Source: a bacterium (GTDB lineage Bacteria > Pseudomonadota > Gammaproteobacteria > Pseudomonadales > Moraxellaceae). From it: 64,000 nucleotides of DNA. The notes beneath the pieces were generated by a model. It saw only the letters and a program-made list of their open reading frames with translations. It did no database searches and was not told where the DNA came from. Position numbers and translations under genes: made by a program. The DNA is taken from the NCBI GenBank assembly GCA_029945725.1, contig JAQSDB010000011.1, positions 1-64,000 on the forward strand, read 5' to 3'. Positions 55,551 to 63,753 of this stretch are shown one piece after another (the stretch's first letter is position 1; every line of letters starts with the position of its first letter).

Positions 55551-57276
55551 ATTGAATATTCTGCTTGCGCCAGTTATCAACGGCAATTGATAAGCGCTTA
55601 TCCTTGACTGGTTTCTGCCATTCATCCCAGAAATTCACCGTCCCGCTATTCGGCTTGTTTTTGGGTTCATCGATCCTAATTCTGCTTGGCAGTAAGCTCG
55701 CATCCCCAACAACCAAGGCCTCCCCTGTATCAAGGGTCGGCAGGATGTCGCTGAATCCGCCAAGGCTATCGGGAAGAAGCCTCTTGATAACGCCCTGATC
55801 CTCGGCATTGGTCAGCCTCATGGAAACAAAGTTACTGCATTGACTGAGCATCGTCTTATTCACTTCGGACGGACGCTGGCTTATCACTACAAGGCTGACA
55901 CCGTACTTGCGACCTTCCTTGGCGATGCGCTCGAAAATATCTAGGGAAATATCGTCGGCGGACTCCGCCATGCTTCGTTGGGGCATGTAGAGGTGCGCTT
56001 CATCACAGAGAAGCGCAATAGGATGGCGCAGCTCGGATGGCGTCCACTGTTGGACAGAGAATGTGACCCGTGCAACAAGGGAAACGATCAGCGGGAGAAC
56101 GTCTGATGGCACCTCAGAAAAGTTGATGATCTTGATACCAGCTTTGCCATTTTCTCCAGAGCTTCCGAGCACGGCAGTGGTGAACTTTTCAAGCCAGGAA
56201 AAATCCAGAACATCTCCACCGCCATTGAACATAAAGCCAAGGCGTCTATCGAAGATTTTATTCTCAAGCCGTGAAATCATGCGGGACAGCTTTCCGTTGA
56301 AATCGCCTTGCTTTTCACCGCGAGCACCGGGAACCATCTCGACGTTGATGTCATTCAACCGGCCCATGAGGAAATCAAGGTTAAAGGGGACTGGGCTGTC
56401 GACGGTGAAGTGCTTCAGTACATCTTTCTGCCCACCATCTTCCAGGTACTTTTGTTTCGCCTGGTTGATCTCACGCGCCATAATCATGGCCTGGTTGGGC
56501 GCATTCTGGTCACTCCGGTCAACAAACATTGCCACGAGTGCTTCATACGAAAGCAGCCAGTAAGGCAAGTAAAGCACACCGTCATCAATGGTGCGTTTAG
56601 CTTCAACATCTGCAGGACCGGCCACTTTGAAGTGCTGAATGCCTTGGCCTACCAATGGCGAGTATTCACCATGAAGATCAAAAACAATGGCGTTAGCTGT
56701 AGAGAGCCCTGCCATCTGCTCAATAATCTTGGCTGTCGTCCAGGACTTACCTGACCCGGTGCTGCCGCCGATGAAGGCGTGGCGCTGGAAAAACTTATTA
56801 CCGTTGAGATAGGCAACAGCATGTTCGTCCAGTGTGTATTTGCCCAGTGTCAGGGCATTACCATCTGCTGAGACGCTAGAGAGCGTACGCATAAAGCCGG
56901 TAAGGTTTTTGCCGTCAAGCGAAAAGCAATTTGCGTCAATTTCTGGAACACTTTCCAGAGTGCGGCGAAATACATTTTCTCTATCTCCATCACGATCTAA
57001 CATCGTGCCAATCAGGGTGATTTTGCACAGGCTCAGTTCGGAGGTCTGCTCGCTGATGCCATCATTACCAATGTCCTCGACACCACGCTTGCGGGTCACC
57101 TGGGTGATGAGCCCGATGAGATGCTGTCCAGGCCTGCTGCTTTGGAGCACGGCCAGATGGTTGACTTGCAACCTTTTGAGTTGGTCGATATTTTCTACGT
57201 CAACGATAACGTTTGTCGTATCGACGGAGGCCACCTTTCCAAGCGCGTCTTCATCCCTAAAATTAAATATCGGCAT
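55549..57276 (-). CDS. HerA-like ATPase of SIR2-HerA defence pair
   Basis: 575-residue HerA/FtsK-type ATPase. An N-terminal HAS-barrel-like beta region (residues 1-110), Walker A GGSTGSGKS (170-178), Walker B with DEAH (425-428) and an arginine/sensor region with ISQRPSEV. HerA proteins form hexamers that translocate DNA; in archaea they pair with the nuclease NurA. Here the partner is a SIR2-domain protein, nine bases upstream, with AGGAAG before ATG 57276. This two-gene set is a known antiphage module in which the complex degrades NAD+ on infection. Confidence 0.9.
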   Translation of the reverse strand: MPIFNFRDEDALGKVASVDTTNVIVDVENIDQLKRLQVNHLAVLQSSRPGQHLIGLITQVTRKRGVEDIGNDGISEQTSELSLCKITLIGTMLDRDGDRENVFRRTLESVPEIDANCFSLDGKNLTGFMRTLSSVSADGNALTLGKYTLDEHAVAYLNGNKFFQRHAFIGGSTGSGKSWTTAKIIEQMAGLSTANAIVFDLHGEYSPLVGQGIQHFKVAGPADVEAKRTIDDGVLYLPYWLLSYEALVAMFVDRSDQNAPNQAMIMAREINQAKQKYLEDGGQKDVLKHFTVDSPVPFNLDFLMGRLNDINVEMVPGARGEKQGDFNGKLSRMISRLENKIFDRRLGFMFNGGGDVLDFSWLEKFTTAVLGSSGENGKAGIKIINFSEVPSDVLPLIVSLVARVTFSVQQWTPSELRHPIALLCDEAHLYMPQRSMAESADDISLDIFERIAKEGRKYGVSLVVISQRPSEVNKTMLSQCSNFVSMRLTNAEDQGVIKRLLPDSLGGFSDILPTLDTGEALVVGDASLLPSRIRIDEPKNKPNSGTVNFWDEWQKPVKDKRLSIAVDNWRKQNIQ

Positions 57277-57285
57277 ATATTCTTC

Positions 57286-58299
57286 CTACATGATGAGTGA
57301 CAGGTAGCCCTCAAGACTCCATAAGTTTTTTTCAACAGTTACTGGAGTCTTATCCAAAGAGGAGTAGACGATGGACTGGTCGTCTGTTACTCCCCGCTCT
57401 ATAGCCAGGTAATTTTGCACCTTGCCATCAGTAATTAGCTTCTTGGCCGCATCTGAAAGCGCATAGGTAATAATCGTGATCGGGGTATTCTGCCTCTGAC
57501 ATCTCGCCATGAGTTTTGGCTGAATGTGCTCGTCATTGAAGCCGTATCCAACGCACAGATAAGAGTTCGCCGCAGTAATGGCTTGGTCAGCATTGTTGAT
57601 GATTGACCGGTATGGCTCTAAATGCGTCGTTTGATATTTCTGAGTGCCCGGAGTCACGATTTCCGGCTTGTAATTGACAGGGATGTCTTTAATATTTGAA
57701 AGAGCCACAATGTCTGCGAGCGGCGATTTAAACCAATCCAGCGAGCCGTGAACCTTCCAGATATTGACTCTGCGGGCAGAATTTATCTCATTCGGTTCAG
57801 CCCGTTGTCGGAAAAAACCGTGCGTGAAGCCCGTGTAATGATGAATTCGCTCCTGATCGCAGGCGTATTCGGCGAGTCTGTCGTAATTCGTAGTAACGAT
57901 GTTTAATTTGGTAAGGCTGGTTTTGAACATGTGGCTCAGCAGTCGGCTAAGCGGGAACATCGCCTGGTTCTGAAGGCTTACGTTGAAAATGTGAATGTCT
58001 TCAGTGTTAAGGAGCGACCAAGTTGCTTTGATAATTCTGGAAGTCAGCTCTTCTGTAATAGCCACCTGATGCAGCGCCGACTCCAGATCAACGCCAGCAT
58101 CCAAGACCCCACAGAGTTTCTCCCAGGCGGCTATCTCGCCAACGGATAATCCTGAAATGTCGGTGTTTGCGGCCAGGTACTTCGCAAGCGCCCACATGCC
58201 AGACATGCCATGGGCAGCCGAGGCACCGCTGCCCAGGACGATAAGGGGAGCCTTGTTATAATAGTCCTGCGCTTGTTTTTGGTGGTTCACATCTGACAT
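57286..58299 (-). CDS. SIR2-domain NADase of SIR2-HerA defence pair
   Basis: 337-residue protein with the SIR2 Rossmann fold: LGSGASAAHGM (residues 22-32) binds NAD, Asn138 in TTNYDRLAEY and His184 in WKVHGSLDW are the predicted catalytic pair, and VGYGFNDEHI (249-258) closes the pocket. There is no zinc module of protein deacetylases, so NAD+ hydrolysis is expected. No separate sensor domain is present; activation should come from HerA. It is first in the pair. The ribosome site before ATG 58299 is weak, which may keep the toxic enzyme low. Confidence 0.88.
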   Translation of the reverse strand: MSDVNHQKQAQDYYNKAPLIVLGSGASAAHGMSGMWALAKYLAANTDISGLSVGEIAAWEKLCGVLDAGVDLESALHQVAITEELTSRIIKATWSLLNTEDIHIFNVSLQNQAMFPLSRLLSHMFKTSLTKLNIVTTNYDRLAEYACDQERIHHYTGFTHGFFRQRAEPNEINSARRVNIWKVHGSLDWFKSPLADIVALSNIKDIPVNYKPEIVTPGTQKYQTTHLEPYRSIINNADQAITAANSYLCVGYGFNDEHIQPKLMARCQRQNTPITIITYALSDAAKKLITDGKVQNYLAIERGVTDDQSIVYSSLDKTPVTVEKNLWSLEGYLSLIM

Positions 58300-58660
58300 A
58301 TCATTTTCGCCATTATTTTTCTCTGCATACTTCTTGTTGGATTTATAGCGGGCCGATAACTTTTTCTCGCTCTAACGTTAACAGGACACCAAATGGTACC
58401 TGAACCCGAATAGGTATTTAGGGTTCATAATTTTTTATGACAGCCATAACAGACTGGTTTTCAGGGTGAGGCTGCCGGATTAAACGCCTGTTGTGTATAA
58501 GCCGGTTGATTAGAGGGGCTGGGTCTTTCCTTGTCCATAGCCGGTTGCCGGTCTGCGTATTTGCCGCAACACATGGCCGGGCCGGCTTGCCGGCATGAAA
58601 GCGCCTGTGTCTTAATCGCTAGCTGTTCGCGGCTGAAGCCGCTCCTACGGGATTTTCGTT
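58300..58660. other. Spacer between SIR2 gene and DUF1244 gene
   Basis: 361 bases. It should hold the SIR2-HerA promoter, which I could not define. It contains a GCCGGC hairpin (58581-58594) and a REP element (58626-58648). No repeat head like those of R4/R5 is visible, so the array seems to end here. Confidence 0.6.
58626..58648 (+). repeat. Single REP element
   Basis: A 23-mer with TTCGCGGCTGAAGCCGCTCC, the form common in Pseudomonas genomes, ending 12 bases before the DUF1244 gene start. Confidence 0.8.
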
Positions 58661-58924
58661 ATGACTGATCTGGCTGAGCTGACCCCGGAACAGCGCACTG
58701 AACTTGAAGCGGCGGCGTTTCGTCATTTGCTGCAACACCTGCGCGAGCACACGGAAGTGCAGAATATTGACCTCATGAACCTGGCGGGCTTTTGCCGCAA
58801 TTGCCTGTCGAAGTGGTATCGCGCGGCAGCAGAGGAGAAGGGCATTGCCATCAGCGATCCGCAGGCACGCGAGATGGTGTATGGCATGCCTTACGAGGAA
58901 TGGAAGGCGAAGTACCAGAAGTAG
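58661..58924 (+). CDS. DUF1244 family protein
   Basis: 87 residues, all-helical, with the family signature LMNLAGFCRNCLSKWYRAAA and MVYGMPYEEWKAKYQ. The two Cys (CRNC) are conserved and may bind metal. No function is known. It has no clear Shine-Dalgarno; a REP lies directly upstream. A terminator follows. Confidence 0.88.
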   Translation: MTDLAELTPEQRTELEAAAFRHLLQHLREHTEVQNIDLMNLAGFCRNCLSKWYRAAAEEKGIAISDPQAREMVYGMPYEEWKAKYQK

Positions 58925-58941
58925 CGGTATTCGACGGCCAT

Positions 58942-58981
58942 AAAAAACGCGCCAGGAGTGGGGACTCCGGCGCGTTTTTTT
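58942..58981 (+). terminator. Bidirectional terminator after DUF1244 gene
   Basis: AAAAAACGCGCC and GGCGCGTTTTTT arms plus an inner GGAGT/ACTCC stem with a GGGG loop. It lies between convergent genes. Confidence 0.9.
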
Positions 58982-59008
58982 ATGCCGGTGTTTTTACCGG
59001 CGGGCATT

Positions 59009-59707
59009 TCAGCGTGGCGGGCCGCCCAGTGCCTTTTTCCACAAGCGCGCCGGCAGCTGTTTTTGCAGGCGGTCGATGGCTTCTGCCACCAGTACCGGAT
59101 GCGGCTGGTGGCCGACGCCGTGGGCGATGTCCAGCGTGACATCGCCGCCCAGTTCATGCAGGCGGTCAAAGGCGGCCTGTGCAACCTGCACCGGCATCAC
59201 CTCGTCCTGGTCGCCGTGATAAAGGCCGATGCTGGTGTGCTCCGGTGCTTTTTCCGGCAGCTGCGCATAGCGGCCGGAAAAGGCCATGACGCGGCCGGCC
59301 AGACCGTCCTCGGCCTTGACGGCTTCGAGCGCCATGATGGCGCCTTGCGAGAAGCCGGCGAGCACGGTGTCGGCGGGTGGCACCTTGGTGGTTTCCTGGA
59401 TGCTGCGGATCAGGCTGATGAAGGCGGGCATGACCGCCGCCACGCGCTCGTAACGGTTGTCTTCGGTAACGCCGCGCACGGAAAACCATTGCTGCTGGTG
59501 CTGCGCCATGCCGGCGCCGGCATCAAACGGCTGCAGTCCGGCGGGAATGGCAATGGCGGCCCCGGGCCAGACGCGGCGGAAGGCTTCGGCCATGTCCAGC
59601 AGGGAGGCGGGATTCGAGCCCACTCCGTGCAGCAGGATGATGAGTTGCTGCGCGCCGGCAGGGGGTGCCATGGCTAGCCGGCCAGGGGCTTCGGGTGCGT
59701 AATACAT
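59009..59707 (-). CDS. Carboxylesterase, alpha/beta hydrolase (YpfH-like)
   Basis: 232 aa serine esterase of the phospholipase/carboxylesterase family. Nucleophile Ser in LAGFSQGAIMAL, acid Asp in YHGDQDEVMPV, and His in GVGHQPHP; oxyanion Gly in LLHGVGSN. No signal peptide, so cytoplasmic. It faces the gap gene divergently with 249 bases between. Confidence 0.88.
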   Translation of the reverse strand: MYYAPEAPGRLAMAPPAGAQQLIILLHGVGSNPASLLDMAEAFRRVWPGAAIAIPAGLQPFDAGAGMAQHQQQWFSVRGVTEDNRYERVAAVMPAFISLIRSIQETTKVPPADTVLAGFSQGAIMALEAVKAEDGLAGRVMAFSGRYAQLPEKAPEHTSIGLYHGDQDEVMPVQVAQAAFDRLHELGGDVTLDIAHGVGHQPHPVLVAEAIDRLQKQLPARLWKKALGGPPR

Positions 59708-59834
59708 GGGTTTCTCCTTGGCGGCGGCACCGCGTGCCGGCCGCTGGCGTGGGGTCGGGCTCTGGTGCCCGGGACCGGTTCGGTAATGTCTTCATCATAG
59801 CGCCGGCCATCATGGATGGGGGCGCTTTCCCGGC

Positions 59835-59863
59835 CTGACAAGCCCTGTCTAAACGGCTAGAAT
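59835..59863 (+). promoter_or_regulatory. Promoter for gap
   Basis: CTGACA (59835-59840), a 17-nt spacer and TAGAAT (59858-59863), giving a leader of roughly 85 nt. Confidence 0.65.
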
Positions 59864-59956
59864 TCGCGCCCTCTTGAAGGCTGACGTCGTGGCTGCCGGA
59901 TTTACCGGAACCTTGGCGCAGCACTTTATTCCTTCCCCAGCCCGTGAGGACCCGCC

Positions 59957-61429
59957 GTGAGCGTCGAGATTTCCAAAGAGAGCATCAAAGCCCTGCAGGA
60001 AGACCATTTTGGTCGCTGGAAGAACCGTGAAGCGATTGCCGAGAACATGATCCCCATGATCGGCAAGCTGTACCGCGAGCGCAATGTGGTGGCTGCCGTG
60101 TACGGCCGCACCCTGGTCAATCGTTCGGTCATCCAGATTCTCAAGCATCACCGCCGCGTGCGCATGATTGCCGGTGACCTTTCCGTGGTGGATACCTGGC
60201 CGATCCTGCAGGCCCTCTACCGGCTCGATCTCGGCCCCTGCCGTGTGGATATCGGCAAGCTGGCCACCGAATTCAAGGAAAAGGGCGGCGACGTTGATGC
60301 CTTTGTCAAAAACGCCGTGGGTTCGGCCATCGGCAAGAAGGATGACGGCCATCCGACCGATGTGGTGCTCTACGGCTTTGGTCGTATCGGCCGCATGATG
60401 GCGCGCCTGATCATTGAAAAGGCCGGTGGCGGCGATGGCCTGCGCCTGCGTGCCATCGTGGTGCGCAAGACCGCGGAAGGCGATCTGCAAAAGCGTGCAT
60501 CGCTGCTGCGTCGTGATTCCGTGCACGGTCCTTTCGACGGCACGATTTCGGTGGATGAAGAAAACGAAGCCATCATCGCCAACGGCAATTTCATCAAGGT
60601 GATTTACGCCGCCAAGCCGGAAGATGTGGATTACACCGCCTACGGCATCCACGATGCCATTCTGGTGGACAACACCGGCAAGCTGAAAGATGAAGAAGGT
60701 CTCGGCCGTCACCTGACCTGCAAGGGCATTGCCCGCGTCATCCTCACGGCACCGGCAAAAAGCCCGATCAAGAACATTGTGTTCGGCGTCAACAGCAACA
60801 CCATTCTCGACAGCGACAAGATTCTTTCCGCGGCTTCCTGCACCACCAATGCCATCACACCGGTACTGAAAGTGCTCGACGAGAAGTACGGCATTGTGTC
60901 CGGTCATGTCGAAACCGTGCATTCCTTCACCAACGACCAGAACCTGATCGACAACTATCACAAGGCCGATCGCCGTGGCCGTTCTGCCGTGCTCAACATG
61001 GTGATCACCGAAACCGGTGCGGCCAAGGCCGTTGCCAAGGCATTGCCGCATCTGGAAGGCAAGCTCACCGGCAATTCCATTCGCGTGCCGACACCGAATG
61101 TCTCGATGGCGATTCTCAACCTGGCGCTGTCGAAAGACGTGACGCGTGACGAGATCAACGAGTACATGCGCCAGGTGGCACTGCACTCTGATCTGCAGGG
61201 CCAGATCGACTACACCAGCTCCACTGAAGTGGTATCGACCGACTTCGTGGGCTCGCGCTCTGCCGGTGTGTTCGATGCACAGGCGACGATCACCAACGGC
61301 AGTCATGCCACGCTCTACATCTGGTATGACAACGAAGTCGGATACAGCTGTCAGGTGGTGCGCATCGTCCAGCAGATGGCCGGTGTGAACTACCAGACTT
61401 TCCCGCAAGCGGATGTCGTCGACCTTTGA
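59957..61429 (+). CDS. gap: Glyceraldehyde-3-phosphate dehydrogenase, long form
   Basis: 490 residues, about 150 longer than the common enzyme; an N-terminal extension of some 120 residues (EISKESIKALQEDHFGRWKNR...) precedes the NAD fold YGFGRIGRMMARLI. Catalytic Cys in SAASCTTNAITPV with the usual His further on. This long class occurs in Pseudomonas and Acinetobacter and probably works in gluconeogenesis. Start GTG 59957 with GAGG seven bases upstream. Its own promoter and terminator flank it. Confidence 0.93.
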   Translation: MSVEISKESIKALQEDHFGRWKNREAIAENMIPMIGKLYRERNVVAAVYGRTLVNRSVIQILKHHRRVRMIAGDLSVVDTWPILQALYRLDLGPCRVDIGKLATEFKEKGGDVDAFVKNAVGSAIGKKDDGHPTDVVLYGFGRIGRMMARLIIEKAGGGDGLRLRAIVVRKTAEGDLQKRASLLRRDSVHGPFDGTISVDEENEAIIANGNFIKVIYAAKPEDVDYTAYGIHDAILVDNTGKLKDEEGLGRHLTCKGIARVILTAPAKSPIKNIVFGVNSNTILDSDKILSAASCTTNAITPVLKVLDEKYGIVSGHVETVHSFTNDQNLIDNYHKADRRGRSAVLNMVITETGAAKAVAKALPHLEGKLTGNSIRVPTPNVSMAILNLALSKDVTRDEINEYMRQVALHSDLQGQIDYTSSTEVVSTDFVGSRSAGVFDAQATITNGSHATLYIWYDNEVGYSCQVVRIVQQMAGVNYQTFPQADVVDL

Positions 61430-61456
61430 TGCCGGGCGCGGCGTGGTAAAAAAGTT

Positions 61457-61488
61457 ATCGGGCCGGCTATATGCCGGCCCGATGCTTT
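61457..61488 (+). terminator. Terminator after gap
   Basis: An 11-bp stem ATCGGGCCGGC / GCCGGCCCGAT with a 5-nt loop and TTTT. Confidence 0.85.
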
Positions 61489-61489
61489 T

Positions 61490-61575
61490 AATGGCAGGTT
61501 GATGCGTACGGAAAAGTATCGCCATTTACGACACGCCCTCTTGTCCCGGCAAGAGGGCGTGCTATGGTCTTTTTT
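61490..61575 (+). promoter_or_regulatory. Structured leader with terminator before SMR gene
   Basis: A possible helix AATGGC (61490-61495) with GCCATT (61521-61526) is followed by a perfect 12-bp stem CACGCCCTCTTG / CAAGAGGGCGTG (61532-61561, loop TCCCGG) and six T at 61570-61575, 25 bases before the gene. It is arranged like an attenuator or riboswitch platform. Confidence 0.45.
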
Positions 61576-61599
61576 CCCGATGCTTGATGAAGGTGCGAG

Positions 61600-61926
61600 A
61601 TGGCCTGGCTGTTTCTGCTGATTGCAGCGGCGTTTGAGGTGCAGTGGGCGATTACCATGAAATACACCGACGGTTTTTCACGTTTGTGGCCATCGGTTTT
61701 TTGTATTATCGGCATGGTGGTTTCCGTGTATTTTCTGGCGCTCTCCCAAAAAAGCATTCCGGTAGGCACGAGTTACGCCATCTGGACCGGTCTTGGTGCT
61801 GTCGGTACGGCAACGCTCGGCATGTTCCTCTTCAACGAACCGAAAGACGTGATGCGTGTGCTCAGCATCGGTTTGATTGTGGCGGGTGTGCTAGGGCTGA
61901 AAATCTTCACGAAAGTGGCGGCCTGA
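61600..61926 (+). CDS. SMR-family transporter, Gdx/SugE type
   Basis: 108 residues with four membrane helices. Conserved Glu in AAAFEVQWAITMKYTDGFSRLWPS; the KYT-GFSRL-PS block marks the guanidinium exporter (Gdx/SugE) branch rather than EmrE drug pumps. TSYAIWTGLGAVGTATLGMFLFNEP is the second half. It works as an antiparallel dimer exchanging protons for guanidinium. GAAGG lies before ATG 61600. Downstream is the CHASE2 gene, 138 bases away. Confidence 0.87.
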   Translation: MAWLFLLIAAAFEVQWAITMKYTDGFSRLWPSVFCIIGMVVSVYFLALSQKSIPVGTSYAIWTGLGAVGTATLGMFLFNEPKDVMRVLSIGLIVAGVLGLKIFTKVAA

Positions 61927-62064
61927 TGGCAGCCGGTGCCATTGCCGCGTGAGGGCGGTGAAGGGGCAGGCAAGGTGGTGGCGGGGGTTGTGCCGGCCGT
62001 TCCGCACAAACAGAAAAACGAACAGAAAACAGCTCGCCGTGAATAACGGCAAGGATGCCAAAAC

Positions 62065-63753
62065 GTGTCAGCTTTCCTGCAGCGCCTGAAGACCTCCTTT
62101 GCCCGTACCGCCGATATCGTGGGCCGTCGCCTGCGCCAGAGTTTTTTCCTGTATCTGGCCGCCGTGTTCACCGTCATTGCCATCGTTGATGCCGGCAGCA
62201 TCAATTATTTTGGCGGCATGCGGCAGTCGACCTTCGACACCATGCTGCGCCTGCGCGTGAATGTGCCAAAGCCCGATCCCGACATCATCATTGTCGACAT
62301 CGACGAGAAAAGCCTGGCAGCGATGGCCGCGGATTACGGGCGCTGGCCATGGCCGCGGCAGGTGCTGGCGGAATTCCTGGAAAAAGTGGAGACACAAAAA
62401 CCGAAGGCCGTGGTGTTCGACGTGCTCTTCAGTGACCCCGACATCCAGAATCCCGACAGCGATGCCTATTTCAACAGCGTCATCGCCGGTACCGGCAACA
62501 CCTTCTTTCCCATGCTGCGTCTCGATGCAGGGCACGACAGCTTGTCCTCGCTGCTGGCGAAGAAAGTGCCCGGCGTTGCAGCGGACGATGACGCCGTGCA
62601 GGACGCCACCGTTGCCATGATCATCCCGCCCTTCGAGGCGACGCAGAGGCCGGGGCGCCTGGGCACGCACAATGTCTATCCCGACAGTGATGGCGTGGTG
62701 CGCAAATATCCGGTGACCATCAATGCCCATGGCTGGGAAATTCCTTCGCTGCCCCTTGCGGTGGCAGCAGCGGAAGGCCTGCGCGCCGGAGACCTGCCGG
62801 AGGACCTGCTGCTGAACTGGCGCGGCAAGCCTTTTACTTACCACTATGTGAGCTTCAGCGATGTCTATCTCGACATGCTGAAGGAAAAACCGCTGCGCGC
62901 CGGCCATGAATTCACCGGCAAAACCATCATCATCGGCTCCACGGCGGCCGGCCTGCTGGATGTGCGCGGCACGCCGCTGGACCGCCAGTTTCCGGGCGTG
63001 GAAATCCTCGCCACCGCCATCGACAACCTGCATCACGGCGACTGGCTGCGTGCGCCTGAAGCCAAGCTTTTCTATCTTGCGCTGGCCCTGCTCATTATCT
63101 GGGGCACGGCGTTTGCGTTCTGGAAAAACGGCGCTTCCAACAAGCTGGATCGCGTCTACGGTTTTTCCCAGTTCGTGCTGCTCGGCTTTTCCTATGCCAC
63201 GGTCAACGTGGGCAATATCTACATCAACCTGACTGGCCCGGTATTCATTGGGGCGCTGTATTTCTCGGTGGCGCGCATTTATGCCTTTGCCACCGAGCGC
63301 GTGCTGGATCATTCGCTGGTGGCGCGCATGGATGCCAGTGGTGCGGTGTTGCGCGGCCTGATGGTGGTGCTGCGTTTCCGTCTTGAAACCCGTGAAGAAG
63401 CCGCCATTGCCAGACTGGCGGCGCGCATCGAGCGCGAAGGAAAATACGACAGCAGCATCGAATACGTTCAGGGCCGGCAGAAAGGCCTGTGGCGTCTTTT
63501 TGAAAACACGCTGACGCTGTGCTGGGTGCATCCTGCGGATGACGGGGCGACCTGGCATCTCATTCGTGCCGAGGCCGATGCCATCGTGAATGATCTGGAA
63601 CGACTGGTTGCCGAGGCCGGCGGGACAGCAGCCCTGCCGCTGGAAGCGATGATCATGTACCGCGCGGAAGGCCGCATTCGCGGTGAAACACCGGAAGACT
63701 GGCAGGCTCTGCTGGCTGCCGCCCTGCTGGAAAAAGGAGATAAACCTTCATGA
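62065..63753 (+). CDS. CHASE2-domain membrane sensor with unassigned C-terminal domain
   Basis: 562 residues. One N-terminal membrane helix (about 26-46), a periplasmic CHASE2 sensor (about 50-330; DIIIVDIDEKSLAAM, GRWPWPRQVLAEFLE, IIIGSTAAGLLDVRGTPLDRQFPGVEILATAIDNL in parts), then three helices (about 333-410). After that come about 150 cytoplasmic residues with no GGDEF, kinase or cyclase motif that I can see. CHASE2 proteins usually end in such an output domain. Start GTG 62065 with AAGGA upstream. The stop overlaps the next ATG (ATGA), so the two genes are coupled. Confidence 0.85.
   Translation: MSAFLQRLKTSFARTADIVGRRLRQSFFLYLAAVFTVIAIVDAGSINYFGGMRQSTFDTMLRLRVNVPKPDPDIIIVDIDEKSLAAMAADYGRWPWPRQVLAEFLEKVETQKPKAVVFDVLFSDPDIQNPDSDAYFNSVIAGTGNTFFPMLRLDAGHDSLSSLLAKKVPGVAADDDAVQDATVAMIIPPFEATQRPGRLGTHNVYPDSDGVVRKYPVTINAHGWEIPSLPLAVAAAEGLRAGDLPEDLLLNWRGKPFTYHYVSFSDVYLDMLKEKPLRAGHEFTGKTIIIGSTAAGLLDVRGTPLDRQFPGVEILATAIDNLHHGDWLRAPEAKLFYLALALLIIWGTAFAFWKNGASNKLDRVYGFSQFVLLGFSYATVNVGNIYINLTGPVFIGALYFSVARIYAFATERVLDHSLVARMDASGAVLRGLMVVLRFRLETREEAAIARLAARIEREGKYDSSIEYVQGRQKGLWRLFENTLTLCWVHPADDGATWHLIRAEADAIVNDLERLVAEAGGTAALPLEAMIMYRAEGRIRGETPEDWQALLAAALLEKGDKPS

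Noticed and set aside
55549-58299. HerA as DNA-end resection (HerA-NurA)
   Set aside because: No NurA-like nuclease is adjacent; the partner has SIR2 NAD-binding and catalytic residues.
61490-61562. Mini-ykkC (guanidine-II) riboswitch
   Set aside because: The two required hairpins with ACGR loops are not seen; the strong stem has a TCCCGG loop.
62065-63753. Adenylate cyclase with CHASE2 domain
   Set aside because: No class III cyclase metal or substrate motifs are found after the membrane helices.
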